A stretch of DNA of 64,000 bases from Branchipolynoe longqiensis (Eukaryota; Annelida; Polychaeta; Phyllodocida; Polynoidae). Positions 43,274 to 55,205 of this stretch are shown one piece after another. The DNA is taken from contig CM059189.1 of assembly GCA_030323885.1 (NCBI GenBank), positions 45,825,015 to 45,889,014 of the forward strand, written 5' to 3'. Both the position numbers and the translations under genes were made by a program. How positions within the stretch are numbered: the stretch's first letter is position 1; the number at the start of each line of letters is the position of its first letter. The notes below the pieces were generated by a model that saw nothing but the letters and a program-made list of their open reading frames with translations, was not told the DNA's origin and did no database searches.

Positions 43274-44633
43274 AATCAGTGATGCTATATATCAGTGATG
43301 CTATATCAGTGATTCCATATCTGTGATCCTGTATCATCATCATCATGCTGTCGGTCGCGATGCAACTAAGTCTGCTTTCATTACTTGACTGCCGCTCTCC
43401 AGTTAGCTCTCTGCTGTGAGAGTGATGTCCATGAGTCAGTCTTAATGTCTCTCAGCTTCAGGTTTCTCTTGATTTGTGTGGTTGTACATTTCATGAAAGC
43501 TGCCTGCAAAAGTGTTGAAGTGCTGCTGGCTTGTGCAAGTTAGCAGCGGCACTCTCTCGGGGAGAAAATAGAGGTTTCACACCTGCAAGAACATGTCCAG
43601 ACAGGTGCAAAGCTATTTGTCCCTGCAGTGGCAGGTCGGGAGATGTTGGGAGTTCCATACATCAACCGCCCTTAATGCTGCCACAGTGACATGGTTTTCT
43701 GTTTAGGGTTTGCTCCCTTAGCCTTCACTTCTGTCAAGAACCTGTACCACAAGGCAGTGATTTACAACTCTGCAGGGAAGGGGCATCAAACTCCCTGAGG
43801 TATTGCAATACCTGCATACCAAATCCTGTATCAGTGGCACTATATTGGTGATACTGTATTAGCAATACTATATAAGTGATATTATATCAGTAATACTCTA
43901 TCGATGAAACTATATTACTGATGCTATTTGCATCATATGGTGTCAGTGGTATTCTATCTGTGACACTATATATGTGATACTATATATGTGGTACTCGATA
44001 AGTGATGCTATGTCAGTGATACTATATCAGTGATTCTATTTTTGTGGTACTCTTTAAGAGTTATTATATCCGTGATCCTATATCTGTGAGATTATATCTG
44101 TGATACTATATGAGTGATTCGGTATCGTGATACTGTATCAGTGACACTATATCAGTGACACAATATCAGTGACACTGTATCAGCAATACTGTATCACTGA
44201 TACTATATCAATTATACTGTATCAGTGATACTATATCCGTCCGGCTGTAGGCTCCTAGTTGATATTATATCGGTGATAATATATTCATGATACCATTTCC
44301 ATAGTACTATTTTTGTGTTACTATGCCAGTATCAGTGATTCTATATGTGTGATACTATATCAGTGGCACTATATCAGTGATACTCTATCCCTGATACTAT
44401 GTCAGCAATACTCTCTCTGTGATGCTGTAGGCTATCTGAGATATTATATCTGAGCTATTTATTCTGAGATATTATAACAGTGATATTCTATAAGTGATAA
44501 TATTACAAGTTTATAGTCCGATGAAAACAACAGATTGTCAAAACTAAAACATTTAAGGCTGCATAGCCCAATGAAAGCATGTCATTTTTAAAGCTACGAC
44601 ATTTACCTAGATTTGATTCTAACTATTGAACTT
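43274..44633. repeat. Right arm of the inverted duplication
   Basis: Reverse-complement counterpart of 31934-32935. It ends gattctaactattgaactt at 44633 and runs on without a break into tgatacttgtg. That continuation is also seen in a related repeat at about 46620-46670, so the sequence around 44633 looks like uninterrupted, pre-insertion DNA. Confidence 0.85.
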
Positions 44634-44656
44634 TGATACTTGTGTGCACACTATGG

Positions 44657-44913
44657 CTTGTGACCAAAGCAATTATCGCTGACCTCTGGGCGACCACTTT
44701 GGTCGCAAGCAGGATTTTAGTGCAGTAGCTGCAACCTCCTTCTGACCAAAATTGTGGCAAGGAGGTCGGCAATCACTTTGCGACCACTTGTGACTACTTT
44801 GCAACCACTTTGAGACCACTTTGCAACCACTTTGTGATCACTTTGCAACCACTTGCAACCTCTTTGTGACCAATCCTTTTTGTGGTCGTAAAGTGGTTAC
44901 AAGCGGTCACAAG
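44657..44913. mobile_element. Possible MITE rich in 'gaccacttt' repeats
   Basis: Short inverted ends cttgtgacc/ggtcacaag enclose repeated 'gcaaccactttg' and 'gaccacttt' words. The boundaries are uncertain. Confidence 0.35.
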
Positions 44914-46578
44914 CAGCTAGTATTATCTACTACTATCTCTAGTTTCCTATTTCCCCACTGGGGCGCTACCTGCGAGTGATAAATGAACCAGACTACCAGC
45001 ACTACAGCCCAGATTTTAAAAACAATTTCTGCAACCAAGCTATGTCTTCCTTAGTTATTCCCGCAGCGCTGTCTCCAAGACAGGGCTGATGAACATTGCA
45101 TTAGAAAAGTGTTGGAAGGCTGGGTTATGAAAATAGCCACATGATTTTGCAATCTAATGTGCTAAATATATTGATAAAATATTTTTATATCATAGCCCAA
45201 TATCTTTGGAGTGAAGAATTTATGAAATCATGTAGATTAATAGACTTTAAAAGTCGAATCAAGAACATCTAGTGGGGGCCACCTTAATATATTTGCATTC
45301 TCTTCAAATTTCTCCACTGTAAACCAATATAGATACACACTGACTGCTGGAACAAGGACCTCCACAGCTTGTTTATAGTTTATACATTCCAAAGCTGTTT
45401 TTGGTCAGGCTCAGATTGGGCTATCACCTGTAACCTGGATAGTGGTGAATCTTTTTATCTAATTACCACCATGAAGGTGGGTGGATGGTTGTAGCTGATG
45501 GCGCACTTGCAATGTTTCATTTTATATAGGTCGGTCGGTCTCTGACAAGTGGAAGTCATATGTGGCTGTCTCATCATGTGGGTCATCTCCATTGTTGTTT
45601 ATCTACACGAAGAACATTCCTGAACCAAAAACCCTAACAGCTGTCCTCGGAGATCCCGAAAAGGAGGTAACCAGGTTTTCACCTCCTGATTGTTTATTTT
45701 GTTTGTTTTGGCTGTCGTTTGTTAAAGTCGTCTGGCATAGTTCACTGATCGAACGACAAATGAACTCTGAATGTAATGTTTGAATAATGTCATCGGTCAG
45801 ATTCCCTATCACATGACCCAGAGGGGTTCCCCACAAACTGGGAGAACCCCTTTTGCTTTGAAGCATCCCATTGGTAGAGAATACAAAAAAAAACAAGGGA
45901 ATCCTACCTGTGATGTCATTCATACATTAAACACTAGTGACAGGCATCAGCACTCTCTCCTCACACATTCGGTTGCATAAACTGAACAACCATATTTAAA
46001 ATGTCATGAACATTTACTTAAGTAACAACTTACTCTTGATCTAAATCTAGACATTTTAATTCTTTATCTGAATGAAGGAAATTTCAAATGTGTCAGAAGA
46101 AACACTTTTCAAAGAAATATATAAACAATGTCTGATGAACCATACTCATTTCCTAAACATGTTATTAACCATCAGATATGAAGACAAATGTCAATAAAAT
46201 AAGTAAAACTGACTCTGGCTATAATTCTAAGTCTAGATTTTGTCTAGATCTAAATGCAGATGGTGTAAGACATGCTGATGAGTTTATGTAATATAATGGT
46301 AGATGAAAGATTCACATCATAATCCATGCTATTTTTTTCAAATTTAGTACTCTTAAATTTCAAACTGTAGCTGAAATGTGTTGCAACAAACAAACAGATT
46401 CCATGGCTACTGTCACTGCTTGTGCTTCATGCAGGTTTATTTAGCTTTTCCGCATCCCACAATGCACTATGCGGCTAACCATGTCTAATAACCATGTTGT
46501 TAAATTAATTAACATTCATCTAAATATAAATTGAGTAAACCTGTTTTAATCATTAATCTAAATAAATTATTTTGTTTA
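44914..46578. other. Intergenic with one small palindromic element
   Basis: No gene is supported. About 45787-45920 has inverted ends (tgtcatcggtcagattccc and gggaatcctacctgtgatgtca) and an internal ggggttcccc hairpin, probably a short MITE. The remainder is AT-rich. Confidence 0.4.
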
Positions 46579-46926
46579 TTTAAAGCTGCATAGTCCGATG
46601 AAGCATCAACTTTTCCAAAAATTATCTAGATTTGATTCTACATATCTAACTTAGATACTGATGCACTTATTAAGCATTTATTGCTACATAGAAGGGAACA
46701 CTGAGTCAATTTAATATGACCTTTTGCTGAAGAAGCATATTGCGTCAAAGTTTTTGTGTGTGTGCCAAAACTAAATTTTACATGCTTGCAATTCAAATAT
46801 CTTCAAATTTGCATTTAAAATTAAAGTTACTTCAAGCTAAAGTAAGGTTGATTATAGTAATCAATTCAATATATTTATCTCAGAAAAATGACAGAAACTC
46901 AAAACAATTGGACTATGCAACTTTAA
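46579..46926. mobile_element. MITE with TTTAAAG..GCATAGTCC ends
   Basis: Begins tttaaagctgcatagtccga and ends with the inverse ttggactatgcaactttaa. Related ends occur near 31970, 44550, 51495-51556 and 63850, so the family is common in this window. It lies directly against the coding remnant at 46927. Confidence 0.55.
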
Positions 46927-47301
46927 CACATGGAGAGTCATTTGAATTCACCCCACCTCCCTTCGCCCCCAAACAGAACAGATGGCAATTCAACGTGTCA
47001 ACCATCACCAACGTGTCACACATCGAGTCGGCCGTCATCACCTGCGACTCCCCCCTACCTGACATCAATTACGAGTTTATGCTGGGATTCTGGATCAGCG
47101 GACTGCGCCGCCGTCAACTCCACACTTCCGGTTCCGCAAAGTCTACATTTGTTCACCAAGTGCGGCGTCGTGCAGAGGGCCAGCCTCACCAAGGCCCCGC
47201 CCAGGTTGCTTCCGGACGGGGCTCCAGAAGTCACCAAAGCCAGCACCATCGGATCAACAGAGAGCGTGGCCTGCTACGTGTACTGGCCGAGTAAAGCCTA
47301 A
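46927..47301 (+). pseudogene. Host-like coding remnant, single exon with frameshift
   Basis: Strong C-ending codon bias and protein-like sequence in one frame (FEFTPPPFAPKQNRWQFN, then ESAVITCDSPLPDINYEF, FMLGFWISG). It shifts at about 47100 into a second frame (DCAAVNSTLPVPQSLHLF, then ASTIGSTESVACYVYWPS) that ends in TAA at 47299. Cys spacing and N-x-S/T sites look extracellular. No family is recognised. It could be a last exon with a sequence error, a processed fragment or a decayed gene. Degenerate CCTAAAG repeats begin immediately after the stop. Confidence 0.45.
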
Positions 47302-48215
47302 CAGCCTAATGCTAGTAAAACCCATGGCCTAAATGTTAACGCCTAAAACTTATGACCTAAATTTTAATGCCTAAAACATATGATCTAAAGCCTAATGTCT
47401 ACAGTGTAAGACCTAAAACATAATGTCTAAAGCCTAAGGACTAAGCCTGAAACCTGAAAGCAGAAGGCTTATTATATGAAGCCTAAGATTTAAAGCCTGA
47501 GCCTAATACATAAGTCATAAAGCTGAGGGACTTATGGCTAAAGCCTAATGGCTTAAGGCTAATGCCTAAAGCATAAAGGTCAAAGCATGATGCCTAAGGC
47601 GAAAGCATAAAGCCTATGACCCAAAAGCCTGAGACCTGAAGCATAATGCATAAAGCAAAATGCATAAAGTCTAAAGTCGAAGGCCTAAAGTCTAATGACT
47701 AATGCCTAAGCCTAAAGGTTAATGCATAATGCCTAAAGGCAAAGAGGCTGAAAGCACAAAGACAAGAAGTCAAACCATAAAGTATCAAGCCAAAATCATG
47801 AAGTTAAAAGCGCAAAGCCAAAACCCTAAAATCGAAAGTAGGAGGCCGAAAGGATGAAAGCGCAAAGTAACCAAGTAAAATCTGGAAGCGTGAAGTTTAA
47901 AGCGTGAAGATGGAAGTCTATGCAGAAGACACAAAAAACAAAGCTGAAACCCTAAGGTATAAGACATGAAGCCAAAAGACAAGACACCAGCCTAAAGCCA
48001 AGCCTAATGTTAACACCTCCAGCCCAAAGTTAAGATCTACAGCCTAAAATAAAGACCTAAAGCCTAGAGGCTACAGCCTAAAACTTAAGTCCATCTGCAT
48101 GAACCTAAAATGCTCTAATCGAAGTCTAACGCCTAAGCCACACAGCGGAAGCAAAATTCGAATGGATAATGCAGGAAGCCACACAGCTAGGTCCTACAGC
48201 CTCATACAGTTTAAC
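47302..48215. repeat. Degenerate 'cctaaagc' short tandem repeat
   Basis: About 900 bp dominated by imperfect 6-11-bp words (cctaaagc, cctaatg, cataaagc). Periodicity is loose, indicating an old decayed array. There is no coding signal. Confidence 0.65.
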
Positions 48216-49169
48216 TCCTGAAACATAAAGCATGAAGTTTAGAAAATATAACCATGAAATTATACTTTTGCAGAGGTTATTTCAAAATTGAATAAATGTA
48301 AGACACATGAAACCCTACAATTTGGCGTTGTTTCTGTCACTGTTGATATGTAATGAGGACGTTCTATTGTAATACATTTACATTCTTATAATACTTAGAA
48401 AGATTAAAAGCTGATATGTTCATGTCCACCCCCTTAATAGCAATTAAAACATTCTTTGAGATTCTCAATGGGAGGGTGGTGGCAGCATCCCCTTTCCCCC
48501 TCAGCAGAGCGCATGGGCCTGATATATATATTTATATATATATATGTATGCTTTATAAGCCATTATAAGAGTATAATAAGCCAGAATATCCATCTACTCC
48601 CCATCCACTAAGGCATCGGCTGGTCACCTACGCATTAGGTCATCTATTGATACCTCATGACCGCCCCACATGGCGCCACCTGCACACCCATGCCTCAGCG
48701 GCTGTTATCCTCACTCACTGTACCGCTGAAAATCACACACACACACACACACACACACAGTATATGCTACCTGATGCGGTGGCCGGATCCTCAGAGCGTG
48801 CCCCCTCCCCCCCCCCCTCCCCCCTGCGGGAGATCGGGAGTTCGGGTCCTGGTCGGGGAATGTTGTGTTGTGAGGTGTGTGCGTTTTGCTGTGCTGCTAC
48901 CGTCACTGTCACTGTCACCGTCACTGTCACCTTCACTGTCTTACCTATGCGTCTTATACATCACCTATGGCCACCAGGGAGGAAGGTCTAACCTGTAATT
49001 GAACATAACCAGCATCGTAGGAGACATTTTTATTGAAGTCATTACCGGTACATACAATACATATTACCAAGTTTCCCGAATGCACTGGACAACAACTACA
49101 AGACAATACTGTTATAACATATATTTTGTTCTTAATAAATCAATATTACATACTGCACAAGACCATCCA
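48216..49169. other. Intergenic with simple repeats
   Basis: Contains a CA microsatellite (about 48736-48760), a C-rich run (48801-48823) and a (ytcactgtcaccg)-type hexamer array at 48899-48942. No gene is supported. Confidence 0.5.
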
Positions 49170-49960
49170 TAAGAGCATTGGCTGGATTATTGTGCGGGAG
49201 AGAAGTCATTGGTTCAAACCCCGGACAAGTCAAAACAATGACTTACAAAAATTGATACTTGTCACTAACCAGCCTAGCGCTCGGCATCAATAGGCATTGA
49301 CAGTGTGTGCATAGCAACAGGACTAGTTAGCTGAGTATCAGGATAATGTGACTGAGTGGGACTTTGGGTCGTGGTGCCAGCAGCACGGTCTCTCCATGGT
49401 GGCCGTAGTATGAAGTCACCATGGGCGTAATCGATTAATCAACTCGGGTCACCCGAGCCACTTTTTGGCGCATGCGCGCATCGTACAGACTCGGGTTGAA
49501 TAAACGAATACACTCGGGATGGACAAAATGGTGGCTTAATCTAAAACTTAATAATTTTTTTTCAATAACCAATATATTACAGCAAAATGGGATTTAAAGT
49601 ATTTTATGATTGTAGAAGCTGACAATTTGGGTTACTAATTAAAAAAAGCATTAAAAGAACACATATGAGTTGTACTGGTAGCGGTTATCCTACAGGTACC
49701 AGCTCAGATGTGACGTCATTGCTCCTCGCAAACCCTAGCCAAGAGGTGGGTTACTGGGGTCGGGTTGTTTTGCACACGGCATGTGTATTTGTCGACTCCA
49801 CTCGTGTTCGATTTGAAATTCTGACGACTCGGGTGACCCGAGTCGCCCGGGTCGTGTTAATCGATTACGGCCCATGGGTGCACACTGTCACAAGTCTGTA
49901 GGTATGCATTCTGATGTTGCCCTTAAATATTGTTAAAACCTCAACAAACAAAGCCATTTT
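49170..49960 (+). mobile_element. tRNA-derived SINE split by a MITE
   Basis: The SINE head (B-box-like ggttcaaacccc) and body run from 49170 to 49422. The end of the body (gggtgcacactgtcacaagtc) resumes at 49874 and runs to about 49960. The insertion of 49423-49873 explains the break. Confidence 0.65.
49423..49873. mobile_element. Palindromic MITE nested in a SINE
   Basis: Ends are GGGCGTAATCGATTAATC on the left and, inverted, TTAATCGATTACGGCCC on the right. Inside them lie further inverted ACTCGGGTCACCCGAG blocks. It is inserted in the conserved 'gtcaccatgggtgcac' part of a SINE, with ATGGG-like sequence on both sides. It is younger than the SINE. Confidence 0.7.
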
Positions 49961-50047
49961 ACTTTCCACCATCTTCAATGTGCACACATTATTTTCAAAG
50001 GATACCATGTCATCTATGTGTAGGTGTCTACATCACCCATAATAAAA

Positions 50048-51077
50048 TAAACTAGTATTATTGCACATAATACCATAAACTAGTATTATCACACATAATA
50101 CCATAAACTAGTAATATTGCACATAATACCATAAACTAGTATTATTGTACATAATACCATAAACTAGTATTATTACACATAATACCATAAACTAGTATTA
50201 TTGTACATACTACCATAAACTAGTATTATTGCACATAATACCATAAACTAGTTTTATTACACGTAATACCATACACTATTATTATTGCACATAATACCAT
50301 AAACTAGTATTATTACACATAATACCATAAACTAGTATTATTACACATAATACCATACACTAGTATTATTGCACATAATACCATAAACTAGTATTATCAC
50401 ACATAATACCATAAACTAGTATTATTGCACATAATACCATAAACTAGTATTATTGTACATAATACCATACACTAGTATTATTACACATAATACCATAAAC
50501 TAGTATTATTGTACATACTACCATAAACTAGTATTATTGCACATAATACCATAAACTAGTTTTATCACACATAATACCATAAACTAGTATTATTGCACAT
50601 AATACCATAAACTAGTAGTATTGTACATAATACCATAAACTAGTATTATTACACATAATATCATAAACTAGTATTATTGTACATAATACCATAAACTAGT
50701 ATTATTGCACATAATACCATAAACTAGTTTTATTACACATAATACCATACACTATTATTATTGCACATACTACCAACAATTTGTATTATTGCACATAATA
50801 CCATAAACTAGTATTATTGTACATACTACCATAAACTAGTATTATTGCACATACTACCATAAACTAGTTTTATTACACGTAATACCATACACTATTATTA
50901 TTGCACATAATACCATAAACTAGTATTATTACACATAATACCATAAACTAGTATTATTACATGTAATACCATACACTAGTATTATTGCACATAATACCAT
51001 AAACTAGTATTATTACACATAATACCATAAACTAGTATTATTACACATAATATCATAACCTAGTTTTATTACACAGA
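50048..51077. repeat. 28-bp satellite array with higher-order structure
   Basis: About 37 copies of a 28-bp unit, aaactagtattattgcacat followed by aataccat. Units differ by diagnostic changes (attgc, attgt, attac, attatc, acgta). Variant order recurs at 308 bp (11 units) and 616 bp (22 units). There are no spacers, so it is not a CRISPR array. Confidence 0.9.
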
Positions 51078-51835
51078 TTTTACACATTGTGTAGGCATTC
51101 CTAGTCATCTTCATAAAACAGTGCGTTGCAAGATTTTAAATCACCTGAACCTTTGACTTTGGCCCATTTGAAATCAAACTATTAGGCTATATATGTCTAT
51201 GTCTAGGCATTGAATCTTTTGAGTTGCGTTATCCGATACTTTTGAGTTTCCATCAACATTTCCAGATCAATAGATTAGGTTGGTACGATTATAATTTACT
51301 TTTCCTTGGAGTAATTTAATTATAAATAGCTAACTTTGGAGATATTTGACGTGAAAACATGTTAAATTAACTTTGGCAAGCTGAACATCATAATCGTCAG
51401 AATTAACAGATTCTACTATATTGACTTAGTGTTCTTTCCAAGCAGCAACAATGTTTAATAAATGCAGTAACATCTAAGATGGATATGTAGAATTAAAGCT
51501 ATGGAGCCATTTTGATTTAGAAATGTGGTGCTTTCATCGGACTATGCAACTTTAATTACACATGTACTCAGATAGTTCATTCAAGACTAGGCAATTAGTT
51601 TCTTCTGACGTCATATAGCGTTCATGCTATTACCTGGGGTAGAAAGCAGCGAAAAGATCACTTCATGGCAATTGGTAAGAATTGTGGCTGATTTTCTGCG
51701 GGTGCGGGGAGCAGTCTTCCACCTCTCTGGACTCTCGCTGGTCGGACTCACACCCATCTATCAGAGTGCTCCACCGAGGCGCCCCCTACCGCCTCTTCCC
51801 AAAACTCCAGGCTGAGCTGCTGTCGACACCAGGGC
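51078..51835. other. Intergenic
   Basis: A fragment of the GCATAGTCC-type MITE lies at about 51494-51556. A rightward frame near 51624-51815 is short and unrecognised. The rest is AT-rich. Confidence 0.35.
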
Positions 51836-52079
51836 CGCGTTCAAGTGTGCACCTCGGAGGCGCCTCGGAGAAATCTGGACATCGATCTACTCTGAACGGC
51901 ATATAGCTGTCGGGTGCCTCAAAAATGCCGGCCTCCATAGGATGCAGCCATTTGCAATTGAAAGAACAGTTCTGATTGGCTGAAATCACTGAAACCCACA
52001 GCCATTTTTAAGACGTTTTTGCCTCCTATGTGAAAAGTGTGATGCCTCAGAGTCAACTACGAGGTACACCCTGAACGCG
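51836..52079. mobile_element. MITE with CGCGTTCAAGTGTGCACCTC ends
   Basis: Left end cgcgttcaagtgtgcacctc and inverted right end gaggtacaccctgaacgcg, 244 bp in all. Inner sequence has further inverted gcctcgga/gcctcagag matches. The superfamily is undetermined. Confidence 0.6.
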
Positions 52080-53081
52080 AATTGGCAAAAAAAGATGTCG
52101 TGGAGCCGTCTTGGAGTTGACTCCAAAGCATAGCCTACATCTAGTGGCGGTGGACATAACTAATATTATGGGGAAGACTCCAAGACTAATGCACTGAGGG
52201 CCACCTGAAACCACAAAAAACAGCCACCTTAGCACAATTGATAAAGGCGGACTGTTTCATACAGCGCCTGGGCAGTACATCCATGACAAATATATCTATA
52301 GACTAATTTTCAGGTTGAGCAGTCGCTGCATATAAGTCTTCGAAGCAAGTTATTGTGAACAGAATTCGAATTTTCTACAAGTATTTATTTGATTCATTTT
52401 GTTCATTTTATTTACTTTATTGCTTCATCCCAGGGTTCTATGATCGATGCATTTAATGGTGACTCTATCCAGACTTAGTACTCACTTCTATAGTTGACCC
52501 GCAAACCGAGTTTTAACTGACGGACAATAAAGATGATTTAATTAACTACCCAGCATGCCACAAGGGTAGAGCGTCTATTTACAACACATTACCGTTAAAT
52601 GTACTGGCCAGGGTTGTAACTAGCAGGGGGGGGGGGTTGTGAAAGCGCAAAGTCCCCTCTCCCTCCACCAGAAAACAGTATGTAGCCTCCCTGAAATGTC
52701 TGGAAATGGTATTTCAGAGCCTCTAGATTAAAAAATGTCCTCGGGTGGGGTATACCCACAGACCTTCACGCCTTTGGCACTAATCCCTTACACAAATTGA
52801 TCTTCCGCCAAACAAAAACTGTACTGGATATGGATTATTGATTCGGGCGACCATCTCTCGCCCAACATTGTGTGGATAGCAAACACGAAACTGTAGATTA
52901 TAGACCTGGTTACCTGATTTTAACGTGTATTATTTAGGCGTTCCCTGGCCTACGTAACTCTAACAGCGGAGGTAGATCATGAGGGCTGAATGGTCTGAGT
53001 ACTCTCAGCTTCACCACAGAGATGCTCAGTCTTGATTAAACCCTGAGTAGGTAGGTTTAGTGTAGGGTAGGGGGGTGCACT
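52080..53081. other. Intergenic
   Basis: No gene is seen. Includes a G-run at 52626-52636 and AT-rich unique sequence. Confidence 0.35.
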
Positions 53082-53812
53082 CACTCCCCAGGTGAAATGC
53101 CACATACACAGGTAGGTGTAGTGTAGGGAGGTGCACACACCTCCCCCAGGTGAAATGCCACATACACAGGTAGGTGTAGTGTAGTGAGGCGCACTCACCT
53201 TCCCATGTGAAATGTCACATACACAGGTAGGTGTAGTGTAGTGAAGTGCACTCACCTCCCCAGGTGAAATGCCACATACACAGGTAGGTGTAGTGTAGGG
53301 AGGTGCACACACCTCCCCCAGGTGAAATGCCACATACACAGGTAGGTGTAATGTAGTGAGGTGCACTCACCTCCCCAGGTGAAATGCCACATACAGAGGT
53401 ATGTGTAGTGTAGTGAGATGCACCCACCTCTCCAGGTGTAATACCACATACACAGGTAGGTGTAGTGTAGTGAGGTGCACTCACTCCCCAAGTGAAATGC
53501 CACATACACAGATAGGTGTAGTCTAGTGTAGTGTAGTGAGGTGCACTCACTCCCCAGGTGAAATGCCACATACACAGGTATGTGTAGTGTAGTGTAGTGA
53601 GGTGCACTCACTCCCCAAGTGAAATGCCACATACACAGGTAGGTGTAGTGTAGTGAGGTGCACTCACCTCCATAGGTGAAATGCCACATACACAGGTAGG
53701 TGTAGTGTAGTGAGGTGCACTCACCTCTCCAGGTGAAATACCACATACACAGGTAGGTGTAGTGTAGTGAGGTGCACTCACTCCCCAGGTAAAATGCCAC
53801 ATACACAGGTAT
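53082..53812. repeat. 57-bp minisatellite
   Basis: About 13 copies of a 57-bp unit containing gccacatacacaggtaggtg, tagtgtagtgaggtgcactc and acctccccaggtgaaat, with small indels. Because 57 is a multiple of three, long minus-strand open frames repeat a 19-residue motif (YLCMWHFTWG type). They are not evidence of a gene. Confidence 0.9.
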
Positions 53813-54723
53813 GGGTTGAGGGTAGGTTATTAGATCGCCAGAACTATGCGTCATACATTACATACGTCAAGTCACGCTGGAGAAATGCTAAATGTATGTT
53901 AGATGTACATTAGGTGTACATTATCCATACATTGTCAGTATGCAGACTGTATGTTACCACTGCCTTTAAAGTAGGTCAATGTAGTGCAACGTAGTGAACA
54001 ACGTTTGATTAACATACGTCTTCGTACCTCGACGTATGCCTAGCGCTTACATAATGTACGACAGACATAAAATTCACAAGTTGTCAAACATTGTCGTGTG
54101 TCGAAAGTTTTGTGCATGCACAAAACTTTGCCGACCCCCTGACGTGTGATGAACGTCGATGTGCATTGAAGTATACCAATGCGTACCTAACACGCATGTA
54201 ATGCATACTGATGTATCCCGACGTAGCGGCAAAAAATCACATATGTCAACGTATGTTGGTGCTAAGTGTCGTAATATGACAGCACAATTACAAATCCAAC
54301 ACCCTAGGACAAAGGGTGTAGCACCTGATAAGTTTGAGTCTTTATAAAATTACCAACATTGTTCATGTGTCATTCAGTTCCAAATACCTAACCACCAATG
54401 CAAGCATTGTTACTGTTGCTCAGAATTACAATATCAATTACCTAACCTGAAACATGTCAATTTGCAGAATCACTAACATTATTAGTGCCGGATATTATTT
54501 ACAGCGCATTAAACATTTTTGCGTGTGACAACTTCCAGTTTCACGCGTTGAAATAACGGGAACAATACAGTCTCTGTTTGAGAGGCTGGGAAAGCTCGCT
54601 GTCAAGAGGACATTCTAAATTGTCAAGATGTATTAAGGTGGCATAGCATACAGACAACATTCACCTCACCAGGTGGTAGGGTCACACAGGTGGGCAAGTA
54701 TGGGCAGGGTTTCTGCATTAGGA
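53813..54723. other. Intergenic, TACGTA/ACGT-rich decayed element
   Basis: 53850-54260 is rich in acgta, tacgtc and gtacatt words with short inverted matches, and contains an exact hairpin 'aaagttttgtgcatgcacaaaacttt' type near 54110. Probably a decayed MITE. Confidence 0.35.
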
Positions 54724-54762
54724 AACTAGTGTCATGGGGGTGATGAAAATGGGAAACATTGC

Positions 54763-54834
54763 GCCTAGAACGGGACTCGAACCCACATCTCTTTGCATTC
54801 CGGGCCAGTGTGCTAACCATTACACCACCGAGGC
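54763..54834 (-). repeat. tRNA-like sequence, copy 1 of a tandem pair
   Basis: On the minus strand gcctcggtggtgtaatggtt and a B box gggttcgagtcccg resemble tRNA A and B boxes. The anticodon arm does not form a clear stem and acceptor pairing is partial. It is therefore more likely a tRNA-derived SINE head than a working tRNA gene. Confidence 0.5.
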
Positions 54835-55081
54835 TCCCTGATATCAACACACTACCCACACCTACCTGTCTATGTGGTTACTTGCCTGAGAGGTCAGTGC
54901 CGACTACTACACTCGTCTCCCTGGAATTGTAAGTCTTTTAATGCTTACAATTACACACACAGGCAATGCGCTTACACATTGATACACAGGGTAGGTTTAA
55001 CAACCATACGGCGCATAGCTAGTACAGGATCATGGTCACGGCAACCAGTGTCATGGGGGTGATGAAAATGGGAAACATTGT

Positions 55082-55153
55082 GCCTAGAGCGGGATTAGAG
55101 CCCACGAATCTTTGCATTCCGGGCCAGTGTGCTAACCATTACACCACCTAGGT
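55082..55153 (-). repeat. tRNA-like sequence, copy 2 of a tandem pair
   Basis: Second copy of 54763-54834 within a direct duplication of about 160 bp (roughly 54724-54890 and 55045-55205, about 319 bp apart). It has further changes in the B box (gggctctaatcccg). Confidence 0.5.
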
Positions 55154-55205
55154 TCCCTGATATCAACACACTACCCATGCCTACCTGTCTATGTGGTTAC
55201 TTGCC

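Noticed and set aside
50048..51077. Regular 28-bp repeats resembling a CRISPR array
   Set aside because: There are no unique spacers between units, no cas genes, and the genome is eukaryotic; it is a satellite.
53252..53854. A 200-codon minus-strand frame with a 19-residue repeat
   Set aside because: It follows directly from a 57-bp tandem unit (multiple of three). All frames of the array are open for the same reason, and there is no domain or start context.
54763..55153. Two tRNA genes
   Set aside because: A- and B-box-like sequences are present but the cloverleaf pairing is poor and both copies lie in a duplicated repeat, so a tRNA-derived repeat is likelier.
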